Of a stretch of 64,000 bases of DNA, positions 50,001 to 58,771 are shown in pieces. The notes under the pieces were generated by a model that saw nothing but the letters and a program-made list of their open reading frames with translations, had not been told where the DNA came from and made no database searches. Source of the DNA: Marinobacter koreensis (GTDB lineage Bacteria > Pseudomonadota > Gammaproteobacteria > Pseudomonadales > Oleiphilaceae); NCBI RefSeq assembly GCF_023156285.1, contig NZ_JAKZAJ010000002.1, positions 558,001-622,000 of the forward strand, written 5' to 3'. The translations under genes were made by a program, and so were the position numbers. Each line of letters begins with the position of its first letter. Position 1 is the first letter of the stretch.

Positions 50001-50152
50001 TAATCGGTGGAAATGGACACCACCGGGGGATCAATATCCGGGTATTCCCGGACCGGCAGGCCCATCAGGGCGGACAGGCCGAAGACAACAATCAGCAGGC
50101 TGAGGACCGTGGCGAAGACCGGCCGCTTGATGGAGATGTCGGAGAGGATCAC
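47003..50152 (-). CDS. RND efflux pump inner-membrane subunit (HAE-1 type)
   Basis: A 1049-residue proton-driven multidrug transporter. Visible are the N-terminal helix and ISIKRPVFATVLSLLIVVFGLSAL, the porter repeats, GLVVDDAIVMLENIQRR in membrane segment 4 with the proton-relay Asp pair, and the C-terminal repeat FGAVPLVVATGAGAESRAAIGMVI. The start codon is GTG, 3 bases after the adaptor stop, so translation is coupled. No outer-membrane channel gene is adjacent, so it may recruit a TolC-like protein. The substrate is unknown. Confidence 0.95.
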   Translation of the reverse strand: MILSDISIKRPVFATVLSLLIVVFGLSALMGLPVREYPDIDPPVVSISTDYTGAAAEVVDTQITQVIEGAISGIEGIRSIESSTEQGESRTSIEFNLSRDVDIAANDVRDAVSRVANQLPDEADAPVVRKADSDARPMMWITLRSSVWDSAELSDYADRVLSDRLSVLDGVADVRIGGERRYAIRIWLDRERLAARDITVAEVEQALRANNVELPAGSVDSSTRNFTVRAEGRLSTVEQFRNLVIRRDGNDLLRLDDVANVQMGVESDVSRLRANGQTAIGMGVIRQSKANTVAVSDAVRAELDRIRDTLPPEVSIAESYDESIFIRASIKEVMTTLAIAVSLVILVIFLFLRSWRATLIPAVTIPVAVIGAFIGLGFLGFSINVLTLLAVILAIGLVVDDAIVMLENIQRRIDNGEPPLLAAYRGAKQVAFAVIATTLTLVAVFVPISFMGGNIGRLFAEFGFTLAAAVVVSSVVALTLAPMLCSKWLRHSPETAEGHRLWAASEKVLNGLTQGYARLLRFSLARPGLLIGLGLAGLIAAVAIFPRLPQELAPTEDRGVIIMPTKAPRGSTVEFTDFYVRKAEEKLLPYLDDGIANRLLSIVGFRDEEDNAFMIMGLVPWEQRDIKQQQVTNEIRRKLGDISGVRTVAINPPGLGQRGFSQPVEFVVAGPDYESVQRWSQEIVERAKDNPQLLNLETDFELTRPELRVNIDRERAADLDITVQDVGLTLQTMLASRQVTTYLDRGREYDVIVQAADSDRATPEDLGQIFLRPRDGGRLIPLQSLVSVREIGANPDLRRIDRLPAVVISASLAEGYDLGSALTYLNNLAVDNLPPEARVSYQGLSREFQESSNAIYVTFGLAFIIVFLVLAAQFESWIHPLIIMLTVPLAVTGALFALLWSGISLNIYSQIGIIMLLGLMAKNGILIVEFANQLRDKGYEVRDAILEGAVLRFRPVLMTTISTIFGAVPLVVATGAGAESRAAIGMVILGGLVFATTLTLFLIPVLYNLLARFAKSANAVERELERQASVGSGGAAGMTSTPSKRADDF

Positions 50153-50155
50153 GGA

Positions 50156-51250
50156 TCAGGACTCCCGCGCGGGATCAAACCGGTTCGGCGGTATCGCATT
50201 GTCCCCCTCGAGGACGCGAATCCGGTCTCCGGAGCTGAGCCGGTCCTGACCGGTAACAATCACCGGATCGTCCGGTGCCAGCCCGGAGACCACTTCCACC
50301 AGACCGGGCTTGCGGGAGCCCAGCGTCACCGAGGTACGTCGGGCGACGCCATCGCGGGCCACGAACACAAAGGTCTCATCGCCCCGGACCAGGACGGCCT
50401 GTTCCGGAATGACCAGGGCCTGGCGCTGCTGCAGGGTCAGGGTGGCGGACATGAACTGGCCCGGACGCAACCGGCCTTCGGGGTTGTCGATCCTGGCCCG
50501 GACCGGCAGCGTCCGGCTCAGCTCGTCTACCCGGGTCCCCAGTTCCACCAGTTCGCCCTCGAAGGTTTCGCCCGGATAGGCCGGGGAACTGCCCCGGACC
50601 TCCTGCCCCTGGCGCACATGCCCCAGGAACCGCTCGGGTACCGAGAAGTTCAGTTCCATCTGTTCCGTGGAGTCCAGCGTGGTGATACGGGTGCCGGCGG
50701 TGATATAGGCGCCGATGGAGACATCCGAAAGCCCGACCACACCCTCGAACGGCGCCCGGATCCGGTGGTTCTCAAGGCTCACCTGGGCCGCCTGACGTTG
50801 CGCATGTGCCACATCGACGGCGGTCCGCAGTTCGTCCACCTGGGACTGGGAGATGCTGTTGTTGGAGCGCAACCGGGACGCGCGTTCCAGCTGACGGCGG
50901 GCGTCCGCCAACCGGGCCTCGATTTCCGCGATATCGGCACGGGCCTGACGATCATCCAGGCGCAGAAGCAGTTCGCCCTGTCGGACCCGGGCACCGGCCT
51001 CCAGATGGATCGCCACGACCCGGCCACTGACTTCGGTGGTCAGCCCGACCGCATCCGGGGCTTTCAGATTGCCCACTGCGTTCACCACATCCCGTACCCG
51101 TTCTTCGTGGGGCAGGAGGGTGTGCACGGCAGCGGGTGGCCGCTCCCGGCTGGCCTGGGCAGCGTCTCCCTCACTCAGATTCAGGTATACCATTGCCCCG
51201 GCAACGGCCACCGCAACCAGACACAGCGCAACCAACCACTGTTTCCACAT
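50156..51250 (-). CDS. RND efflux periplasmic adaptor (membrane fusion protein)
   Basis: A 364-residue HlyD-family adaptor with an uncleaved N-terminal membrane anchor (WLVALCLVAVAVAGAMVYL), a barrel-lipoyl region (LTTEVSGRVVAIHLEAGARVRQG near 75-98), an alpha-hairpin (ADIAEIEARLADARRQLERASRL), a second lipoyl half (HRIRAPFEGVVGLSDVSIGAYI) and a membrane-proximal domain. It bridges the RND pump to an outer-membrane channel. It is first in the two-gene operon. Confidence 0.93.
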   Translation of the reverse strand: MWKQWLVALCLVAVAVAGAMVYLNLSEGDAAQASRERPPAAVHTLLPHEERVRDVVNAVGNLKAPDAVGLTTEVSGRVVAIHLEAGARVRQGELLLRLDDRQARADIAEIEARLADARRQLERASRLRSNNSISQSQVDELRTAVDVAHAQRQAAQVSLENHRIRAPFEGVVGLSDVSIGAYITAGTRITTLDSTEQMELNFSVPERFLGHVRQGQEVRGSSPAYPGETFEGELVELGTRVDELSRTLPVRARIDNPEGRLRPGQFMSATLTLQQRQALVIPEQAVLVRGDETFVFVARDGVARRTSVTLGSRKPGLVEVVSGLAPDDPVIVTGQDRLSSGDRIRVLEGDNAIPPNRFDPARES

Positions 51251-51461
51251 AGGCTTTCCAGACGTTCTCTAATCGGTTTCTTCAGGTGATGTCCGGGCAT
51301 GGCCGGCGCCTGAGTGAGCAAAACGCACCAGCGACATTATAGAAACCGCGACCGGCTTCCACAGCCCGGGCGAGGCGCTTTGCACGACTTTTACACTTTC
51401 AGTCCCGGAATGGCATTCGGGTGTGGACTGGTAATAGATACGTCAGGCAGGGCCCCGGCGA

Positions 51462-53789
51462 TCAGAGTTCCGGTCGGGCCATACCGAAAAACTCACCCTG
51501 GGAGAAATCGATGCCCAATTCTTCAACCCGGGCCTGTACCTGTTCGTTATGAACAAACTCTGCCACGGTCTGGATATTCAGGCTCCGGGCAAACTGGACA
51601 ATGCCCCGGGTAACGAGAAGGGCAGTCTCGTCCTCATGAATGTGGCGAATCAGACTTCCGTCGATCTTGATGAAATCGACTTCCATACTCAGGATGTGAC
51701 TGAAATTGGAGTAGCCGGTCCCGAAATCGTCGATGGCGATACGGCAGCCGTAGGGACGGACCTGATCAATGAACGAGTGGATTTCGTCGTAATTTTCAAT
51801 ACCGTCTGATTCCAGAATCTCGAAAATGACGCGGTGACCCATTCCCGACGCCTTCAGAACGGTCAGAATCCGGTCCACGGTGGTGGGATCGGCGATATCG
51901 CCATAGGACAGGTTGATCGAGAACTCTTCGTCCCGCTCCCGGAAGATCTGGAAACACTGTTCCACCATCAGTGCCGTAATGGCGCGGTTGAGCCGGAGTT
52001 TGTAGGCAATATCAACAAACCGGCCGGCGCTGACAATATCGCCATTCGGCTCACTGATCCGCACCAGACATTCGTATTTGGTGATCCCTCCCCGCCGGTT
52101 GTCATGAATCGGCTGGAACCAGGGCACCAGGCAATTCTGGGAAATGGCCTCCTTCAGGCGATTGGCCCAGAACAGGTTGTGCTCGTAGGACTCTTCGATA
52201 CCACTGTCCGGATCGTGCAGGCGTTTGTATTGCCCCTGTTCACGGGCCAGTAACACCGCCGTCTTGGCCTGACTGACCAGCTGGTCCGCGGGTGCACCGG
52301 CCTGGGGTGTCTCGCGAATCGCCATCCCGACGCTGGCATCAAGTGCCAGGGGCTGATTCTTCCACTGCACCCGCTGTTCCGACACAAGATCCCTCATGGC
52401 ATCCGCCATTGTCTGGACCTCCTGCTCGGAGGAGAACTCCATCAACACCGCGAACTCATCGCCCGGCAGGCGATAAATCGATCTGACCGAACGGTATCGC
52501 TTCAATTCTGAAAACCGGGTGGCAATGGCGATCAGCACATGATCACCACACAGTGTCCCAAACAGGCTGTTAATCTGATTGAACCGATCCAGGTTCAACA
52601 ACAATAATGCAGCGCCCTGGCGGGCTTTCAGATCCCTCAGGAGGCGGGCCCGGTTTGGCAGCCCGGTGAGTTCATCCGTGTAGGACGCCTGGAGTTCCCG
52701 AATCAGAACCACAATACGGTAAACCAGAAAACCACTGATCAGCAGCAGGGCGGCTACCGTGGCCAGAAGAATCTGCCGGTTGATCTGCTCCATCGGCCGC
52801 AATACTGCCATGACCTCGGCCTCCGGTACGCCCGCTCCGTAGACCATGCCACCAGCGGTGCCGGCGTAATAGAGTTCGTACCTGATCCCGGCCACATCCA
52901 ACGACTGATCGGCGAGGCTCGATGGTCCATCCCCGGAGCGATCGGCCAGGGAATCGCCCAGATGCCTGGCCAGAATGGCATCGATCAGCGCCTGTTCCTG
53001 CCGGCTGTCCTCACCCTGACTGAGGCTCGACAGGTTTCGGTTATTCTGGTCATTGAGGAACGCAAAACTGTTAGGCGTTACGGTTACCTGACTGACCAGA
53101 TCGATAATACTGCTCGCGTTCCACTCTGTGGTGGCCATACCCAGGAGGCGACCGTTCTGGTCAAACATCGGACTGGCAAGGGCCAACACGGCACGCTCCG
53201 TACTGAGATCAAAATACACCGGCGACCAGTAGACCTGGCCGGTCCTGGCGTCGTTCAGTTCGGGTCCATCGCCGAGGGTATGGGCATACCAGGGCGCTTC
53301 ATGGTAATCAACGTAGAGGGCTTCGGTGTTCTGCCGAACCGGTTCCCGGTTATCCGGCGCCACGGTGTAATAGGGCATATAGCTGCGACCACCCTCGCCC
53401 AGTACACCCGGCTCGAACCAGAGACCTGCCGCCGATACACCCTGCAAATCCGCAAGATGTGCCTGCAGCGCCTTTTCGATGTCGGCCCGAAGCGAGGCGG
53501 TGTCCGACGCAGCCCGGTTCGCCGACAAGCGGTAAAAACTTTCTCCGATGTTGGCAAGGGTGACCGTATAGCTGACCAGGGCTTTCTGCCGCGCATCGAT
53601 TCTGGCCAGCCCGGCCGACACCACTTGCCGGATTTGCTCACGACGCAACTCGGAGAGGGCGTCCTGGGAATAACTGAGGTTGAGGCGGGACAACAACAGG
53701 AGACCGGCAAGAAAAACCACGATCAGACTGGCAAGCAGCCACAGGATGACATGCCTGAGTGTGGGAGCCCTCAAAAATCGAAATGGCAT
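51462..53789 (-). CDS. Cache-sensing GGDEF/EAL protein (c-di-GMP)
   Basis: A 775-residue protein with an N-terminal membrane segment (LWLLASLIVVFLAGLLLL), a periplasmic dCache-like domain to about 320, a second membrane helix (ILLATVAALLLISGFLVYRIVVLI), a degenerate GGDEF (RLPGDEF at 440-446) and an EAL domain with ECL at Glu573. The EAL catalytic residues are kept: NLSYGDI, FEILESDGIE, IDDFGTGYSN, FIKIDGSL, VAEFVHNEQ, QGEFFG. It is probably a phosphodiesterase whose GGDEF may bind GTP as a regulator. The ligand of the Cache domain is unknown. Confidence 0.9.
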   Translation of the reverse strand: MPFRFLRAPTLRHVILWLLASLIVVFLAGLLLLSRLNLSYSQDALSELRREQIRQVVSAGLARIDARQKALVSYTVTLANIGESFYRLSANRAASDTASLRADIEKALQAHLADLQGVSAAGLWFEPGVLGEGGRSYMPYYTVAPDNREPVRQNTEALYVDYHEAPWYAHTLGDGPELNDARTGQVYWSPVYFDLSTERAVLALASPMFDQNGRLLGMATTEWNASSIIDLVSQVTVTPNSFAFLNDQNNRNLSSLSQGEDSRQEQALIDAILARHLGDSLADRSGDGPSSLADQSLDVAGIRYELYYAGTAGGMVYGAGVPEAEVMAVLRPMEQINRQILLATVAALLLISGFLVYRIVVLIRELQASYTDELTGLPNRARLLRDLKARQGAALLLLNLDRFNQINSLFGTLCGDHVLIAIATRFSELKRYRSVRSIYRLPGDEFAVLMEFSSEQEVQTMADAMRDLVSEQRVQWKNQPLALDASVGMAIRETPQAGAPADQLVSQAKTAVLLAREQGQYKRLHDPDSGIEESYEHNLFWANRLKEAISQNCLVPWFQPIHDNRRGGITKYECLVRISEPNGDIVSAGRFVDIAYKLRLNRAITALMVEQCFQIFRERDEEFSINLSYGDIADPTTVDRILTVLKASGMGHRVIFEILESDGIENYDEIHSFIDQVRPYGCRIAIDDFGTGYSNFSHILSMEVDFIKIDGSLIRHIHEDETALLVTRGIVQFARSLNIQTVAEFVHNEQVQARVEELGIDFSQGEFFGMARPEL

Positions 53790-53825
53790 TCGCTCGTCCT
53801 CTGGGCCCGTCTACCCGGTGTCTGA

Positions 53826-54650
53826 TCAGTGTTTTGCCCGGGCAGATTGGGTGAGTAGCGCCTGGAGGGCAGTCTGGGCGTCCTCATTCCCGAGATCGAT
53901 CGCCTTTCTGTACCATTGCGCGGCAAGCTCAGTGTCGGCTTCAACGCCCAGACCTGATTCGTACAGCCGACCCAGGACCAAACAGGCTTCTGCAGATTGC
54001 GGCGCTGCTCTCCTTGCCCAGGCCACGGCTTCCGGATACTGCTCGAACGCCCGGGAGATAACGGCCATATTGGCCTGCGCCCTGACATCACCTTGCTCGG
54101 CCGGTTCCAGGCAGGCCTGTTTCGCCTCTGTGAAATTCCGGATGCTGGTAAGCAGATAACAGTTGCTGCGCTCACTGGGTGCAAGTTTCGGGTTCTTGTC
54201 GGTCTGCCCCGACGTCGCCCTGTGCTGCCTGACGCGTTGGGCAAAATCACGGACCTGCTGCGGGCAGGAGTATTGATAGCCGGCCCGGTAGGTCTCCAGC
54301 GAAGCCTCGGTCGGCGGTTTGCTGTCGTACTTTCGGGCCACAGCTTCGCAACGTCTTGCCCGCTCCTGCCTGACGTCGTTGACCAGGGCGGCCCGCGACC
54401 GATCACCTTCATGGGCGCGAAGGTAATCCGTCAGCGGGTCGATGTAAGGCTGGTTGAACAGGGAATTCCGTTCCGCCTCGAGGGTGATCATGGTTTTATC
54501 AGTGCCAGCGGTCCGATCCGTCGGCTCCGAAGAAGGCCCGGCGGTCGAAGCCGGCTCAAAGGTGGCACAACCCGACATCAGCAGCGCAAGCGCCACCACC
54601 AGGCAGCCCGGATGGAGGTGAAATTTTCGGTGATCAGAACCTGAGGCCAT
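53826..54650 (-). CDS. Lipoprotein with Sel1/TPR-like repeats
   Basis: A 274-residue protein whose N-terminus ends in a lipobox (LVVALALLMSGC), so it is probably a lipoprotein. The middle is charged and low in known motifs; the C-terminus has Sel1-like repeats (ACLVLGRLYESGLGVEADTELAAQWYRKAIDLGNEDAQTAL). ATG 54650 gives a normal signal peptide; the in-frame ORF from 54779 adds 43 residues ahead of it. It lies 36 bases upstream of the GGDEF/EAL gene on the same strand, so co-transcription is possible. Function unknown. Confidence 0.75.
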   Translation of the reverse strand: MASGSDHRKFHLHPGCLVVALALLMSGCATFEPASTAGPSSEPTDRTAGTDKTMITLEAERNSLFNQPYIDPLTDYLRAHEGDRSRAALVNDVRQERARRCEAVARKYDSKPPTEASLETYRAGYQYSCPQQVRDFAQRVRQHRATSGQTDKNPKLAPSERSNCYLLTSIRNFTEAKQACLEPAEQGDVRAQANMAVISRAFEQYPEAVAWARRAAPQSAEACLVLGRLYESGLGVEADTELAAQWYRKAIDLGNEDAQTALQALLTQSARAKH

Positions 54651-54934
54651 GGTGTCGGTTACCAATGCAAACACTGCTGGAAATTGTGCATTCAGACCAT
54701 CGGCCCAACTCGCGCCGGTAATCTGTTCGTGCGTCCTGCGCAGCCCTGAGATCCCCGGCCAACGATTCGCCAGCACCATCGCCTCGAAACTGATTCTCTC
54801 CCTGCAACGTCGTCTGTTCAGTGGGCTCGGACAGGCCGGAACCTCACCAGGTCAGCAACCACGATACCGTGATTGTTTCAGATATGCCCACATAAGCTCA
54901 AGGCTGCCTTTCGCAGGGACGCCACGACAGTCCG

Positions 54935-55495
54935 TTACTGCTTCTGGATCACCAGCACCAGTTCACCGACATCGACACCCCATTTACTCATGGTCGTCTG
55001 GTTGATCACGGTTCCCGGGGCCACCAGATACATCCAGTCGTCCATACGCAGGTCAATGGTGCCATCGCCGTAGGCCACCCTCAGGACATAGTTCATATTG
55101 ATGGCGTTGCCCTGCCAGCGCATGGTTCCCGGTTCCACCACATCCCCGGCGTTGGCACGGTACCCCTCATCGTTGGGCGTCAGCGTCCAGACCCGTTTCT
55201 GGATCTCACCATCGCTGAACCGGAACACCTCGTTCAGGGTTCCCACACCATTGCTGTCCCACGAGGCCTCGATGTCTGCGTCAAAGGTCCGGATGACTTT
55301 CCCCGAGAAATTTTTCACCACACCACGGGCAGACAGGGTGCCCTGGAAAAACTGCTGGGGCACCAGCGTTGGGGTGCGCCCCCGGTAATCGTCGAGCGAC
55401 GGAGACGCACAACCGCTCAGGATCGCCACCGCAAAAGACAGACACACCAGCGTTTTCAGCTCAGATTTCCATGCTCGAACCGCAGACCTTTGCAT
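54935..55495 (-). CDS. DUF3833 family lipoprotein
   Basis: A 186-residue protein with a lipobox (FAVAILSGCASPSLDDY) and the DUF3833 pattern: TPTLVPQQFFQGTLSARGVVKNFSGKVIRTF near 41-72, WTLTPNDEGYRANAGDVVEP near 103, and WQGNAINMNYVLRV near 128. The family is found in many gammaproteobacteria without a defined role. About 284 bases without a gene separate it from the Sel1 lipoprotein; I see nothing recognisable there. Confidence 0.82.
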   Translation of the reverse strand: MQRSAVRAWKSELKTLVCLSFAVAILSGCASPSLDDYRGRTPTLVPQQFFQGTLSARGVVKNFSGKVIRTFDADIEASWDSNGVGTLNEVFRFSDGEIQKRVWTLTPNDEGYRANAGDVVEPGTMRWQGNAINMNYVLRVAYGDGTIDLRMDDWMYLVAPGTVINQTTMSKWGVDVGELVLVIQKQ

Positions 55496-55746
55496 GATGT
55501 TTTCACTCCCCGATTGTCGCGTTGGTCGGAACAGACTCCACAGTGCATACGCTGGGCGCTGGCGCTTCGATCAGACGAGTACGGCCGTCAGAGTCTGGTG
55601 TCGTCATTTCGGCCAATTGTCTTTGGTGACAGACCGACCGGTGCTTTTCGTCAATGGCAGACCGTGGGGATTGGCGTAAAACAAAAAGCATTGGAGGACC
55701 ACCTCCCGCGGAATTCATCACAGATAATCGTTACCGAGGATTCGTT

Positions 55747-57567
55747 ATGCCGGTTTACAAGGCGCCCTTGCGCGACATGAAATTTCTGCTCAACGAAGTG
55801 TTCAACTACCCCGGGCATTACGCGTCCCTGGAGAGCGGCGCGAACGCGACGCCGGACATTGTCGATGCCATTCTCTCCGAGTGCGGCCGCTTCTGCGAGG
55901 AAGTCCTGAGCCCGCTGTACCAGTCCGGCGACGAGGAAGGCTGCAAACTCGAGAACGGCGAAGTCACCACGCCCGCCGGCTACAAGGATGCGTACAACCA
56001 GTACATGATGGGTGGCTGGCAGGGTCTGTCGGCGCCAGAAGAATACGGTGGCCAGGGCCTGCCGGCCTCCATGGGCCTGTTCAAACAGGAAATGATGGGT
56101 ACCGCCAACTGGCCCTTCTCCATGTATCCGGGCCTCTCGCTGGGGGCAATGAACACGATTTATCTGCACGGCAGTGAAGACCAGAAACAGACCTACCTGG
56201 TCCCGCTGACCGAAGGTCGCTGGGGGGGCACCATGTGTCTCACCGAGCCCCAGTGCGGCACAGACCTGGGCCAGGTGAAAACCAGAGCGGAACCCCAGGA
56301 AGACGGCAGCTACCGGGTCACCGGCACCAAGATTTTCATTTCGTCCGGGGAACACGACCTGACTGAAAACATCGTCCACATCGTGCTGGCCCGCCTTCCG
56401 GATGCCCCCAAGGGGACCCGGGGTATCAGCCTGTTCATCGTGCCCAAGTTCCTGCCCAACGAGGACGGCGGCGTGGGTGAGCGTAACGGCGTGACCTGCG
56501 GCAGCCTTGAGAAAAAAATGGGCATCAAGGCCTCCGCCACCTGCGTGATGAACTTCGACGACGCCAAGGGCTTCCTGATCGGTCCGAAGAACCAGGGCCT
56601 GGAGTGCATGTTCACCTTCATGAACACGGCCCGGATCGGCACCGCGATCCAGGGCGTTGGTCCGGCCGAGCTGTCCTACCAGTGGGCGCTGGACTATGCC
56701 CGGGAGCGTCGCTCCATGCGGGCACTGTCCGGCAAAAAGGACCCGGATCAGGTGGCCGATTCCATTCTCCACCACGCCGACGTCCGCCGGATGCTGCTGA
56801 CCCAGAAGGCCGTGGCCGAGGGTGGCCGGGCCATGCTGTATTACGCCGCCCGGCTGGCCGACCATATGGTGGAGGGTCACACCCAGGGCGATGACAAGAA
56901 GGTCGAGAAATACGACGACAAACTGGGCTTCCTCACCCCCATCCTGAAAGGCTTCCTGACCGAGCTTGGCTACGAGTGCACGAACCTGGGCATGCAGGTA
57001 TTCGGTGGCCACGGCTATATCCGCGAGCATGGAATGGAACAGATCGTCCGGGATACCCGCATCGCCACACTGTACGAGGGCACCACCGGTATCCAGGCGC
57101 TGGATCTTCTGGGACGGAAAGTATTGCTGATGACCCAGGGTGGCGCAGTCCGTGACTTTACCCTCAAGATTGCCAATTTCGCCCGCAAGCATGTGGCGGA
57201 CAAGCGTTTACGCTCGTACTCGGTGGAACTGCTCAAGCTCACCGCTCAGTGGAACGTCCTGACCATGCGCCTGATGCTGGCCGCCCGCAAGGACCGCGAC
57301 CTGGTCAGCGCCGCCTCTAACGATTTCCTGATGTACAGCGGCTACGTCACCATGGCGTTCATGTGGTTGCGCCAGTCCGCCGTGGCTGTGGATAAACTCG
57401 ATAACGGCGGTGAGCAATCCGAAGATTTCTATCGGGCCAAACTGGCCACTGCCGAGTTCTATTTCGAACGCCTGCTGCCGCGGGCCCAGACCCACGCCAC
57501 CAGCATGCTCAGCCCGGCGAAAAATCTGATGCAGATCGAGCCGGATCAGATGGCCTTCACCGATTGA
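55747..57567 (+). CDS. Acyl-CoA dehydrogenase, DmdC-like (with C-terminal extension domain)
   Basis: A 606-residue acyl-CoA dehydrogenase. The N-terminal MPVYKAPLRDMKFLLNEVF and the overall length mark the DmdC/long acyl-CoA dehydrogenase group, which adds a C-terminal domain to the standard fold. CLTEPQCGTDLGQVKT is near 166 and the catalytic-glutamate region ATLYEGTTGIQALDLLGRK near 440. Members act on fatty acyl-CoA or 3-methylthiopropanoyl-CoA; the substrate here cannot be decided. GAGG lies 7 bases before ATG 55747. A strong terminator follows. Confidence 0.88.
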   Translation: MPVYKAPLRDMKFLLNEVFNYPGHYASLESGANATPDIVDAILSECGRFCEEVLSPLYQSGDEEGCKLENGEVTTPAGYKDAYNQYMMGGWQGLSAPEEYGGQGLPASMGLFKQEMMGTANWPFSMYPGLSLGAMNTIYLHGSEDQKQTYLVPLTEGRWGGTMCLTEPQCGTDLGQVKTRAEPQEDGSYRVTGTKIFISSGEHDLTENIVHIVLARLPDAPKGTRGISLFIVPKFLPNEDGGVGERNGVTCGSLEKKMGIKASATCVMNFDDAKGFLIGPKNQGLECMFTFMNTARIGTAIQGVGPAELSYQWALDYARERRSMRALSGKKDPDQVADSILHHADVRRMLLTQKAVAEGGRAMLYYAARLADHMVEGHTQGDDKKVEKYDDKLGFLTPILKGFLTELGYECTNLGMQVFGGHGYIREHGMEQIVRDTRIATLYEGTTGIQALDLLGRKVLLMTQGGAVRDFTLKIANFARKHVADKRLRSYSVELLKLTAQWNVLTMRLMLAARKDRDLVSAASNDFLMYSGYVTMAFMWLRQSAVAVDKLDNGGEQSEDFYRAKLATAEFYFERLLPRAQTHATSMLSPAKNLMQIEPDQMAFTD

Positions 57568-57584
57568 CCCACCGGTGAGTTTTG

Positions 57585-57613
57585 CCCCGGAGGATTCACC
57601 TCCGGGGATTTTT
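57585..57613 (+). terminator. Rho-independent terminator after the acyl-CoA dehydrogenase gene
   Basis: Perfect 9-bp stem CCCCGGAGG / CCTCCGGGG with loop ATTCA, followed by ATTTTT. It lies 18 bases after the stop codon. Confidence 0.93.
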
Positions 57614-57744
57614 CCTTGAAATTGACGCGGACAACCCCATACTCACACTGCCTTTCCGGTATACCTTCATTAACTCTCTGAGGTGAAAGGGAAATACAGA
57701 GATAAGAACCAATCATACGGAACATAAAAGAAGGAGGTTCGAAT

Positions 57745-58680
57745 ATGGAAACTCGTACTGACGACTTTTATCCGACCCGCCTGGAACGCCCGACACCGAG
57801 CTTCGAACGCAAGGACCCTGTGGTTCACAGCACCGACGAAGATCGCCGGGACGGTCCGCTCAGCGAAGCCGAGCTGGCGCAATACGAACGCGACGGCTTC
57901 CTGGTGTTCAACAACTTCCTTGATCCGGCCACCGTCCGCCAATTCCGGGACGATCTCAGTGCCTACGAAGACGACGACCGCATTCTCCGCTCCGAGGGCA
58001 CCATCACAGAACCGGGCAAACAGGAAATCCGCTCGATTTTCGGCATTCATGAACTGTCTGACCGATTCGACCGGCTCACCCGTGATCCGAAGATCCTGGC
58101 CATGGTGCGCCAGCTGCTCGGCAGCGATGCCTATATCCACCAGTCGCGGATCAATTTCAAACCCGGGTTTCATGGCAAGGGTTTCGACTGGCACTCCGAT
58201 TTCGAAACCTGGCACGCGGAAGATGGTATGCCCAGGATGCGCGCGGTGAGCTTCTCCATCGCCCTGACCGACAATACGCCATTCAATGGGCCGCTGATGT
58301 TGATTCCGGGCTCCCACAAGCGTTTTGTGCCCTGCGTCGGCCGCACGCCGGAGGACAACTATCAGTCATCCCTGAAAAAGCAGGAACTCGGTGTACCCAA
58401 TGACCAGGATCTGGCGCGCCTGGCGGATGAACACGGTATCAAGGCACCCACCGGGCCAGCCGGTTCCCTGATTATCTTCGAGTGCAACACCCTGCACGCG
58501 TCCAACGCCAACATGTCGCCCTGGCCAAGGAGCAATCTGTTCTTTGTCTACAACAGTGTGGAAAACCAGCTGGAGGCACCATTCTGTGGCAACAAGCCAC
58601 GGCCGGAATTCCTTGGTAACCGGACCAATACCGAGGCACTCACCCCCTTCGAGAGGAACCATTTCCAGCGGACCGGTTAA
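57745..58680 (+). CDS. ectD: Ectoine hydroxylase
   Basis: Fe(II)/2-oxoglutarate dioxygenase that converts ectoine to 5-hydroxyectoine, an osmo- and thermoprotectant. The 311-residue chain holds the family signature FDWHSDFETWHAEDGMPRMR with iron ligands His150 and Asp152, the distal His251 (CNTLHASNAN) and NGPLMLIPGSHKRFVPCVG. It has an ideal AAGGAGG ribosome site. ectABC and ask are not beside it, so it is an orphan; the cell must make or import ectoine elsewhere. Confidence 0.95.
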   Translation: METRTDDFYPTRLERPTPSFERKDPVVHSTDEDRRDGPLSEAELAQYERDGFLVFNNFLDPATVRQFRDDLSAYEDDDRILRSEGTITEPGKQEIRSIFGIHELSDRFDRLTRDPKILAMVRQLLGSDAYIHQSRINFKPGFHGKGFDWHSDFETWHAEDGMPRMRAVSFSIALTDNTPFNGPLMLIPGSHKRFVPCVGRTPEDNYQSSLKKQELGVPNDQDLARLADEHGIKAPTGPAGSLIIFECNTLHASNANMSPWPRSNLFFVYNSVENQLEAPFCGNKPRPEFLGNRTNTEALTPFERNHFQRTG

Positions 58681-58692
58681 ACTCGGTTGAAG

Positions 58693-58735
58693 GGCCCCGT
58701 CCTGAAATAGTTTTAAAGCGATTTCAGGACGGGCC
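58693..58735. terminator. Stem-loop between convergent ectD and TVP38-like gene
   Basis: GGCCCCGTCCTGAAAT (58693-58708) pairs with ATTTCAGGACGGGCC (58721-58735) around 12 bases, with one bulge. It lies between two converging genes, so it may stop transcription from both sides, although no clear T-run follows either arm. Confidence 0.6.
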
Positions 58736-58771
58736 AGAACGGAAACATTCTGGAAACGGGCATAGGACTCG

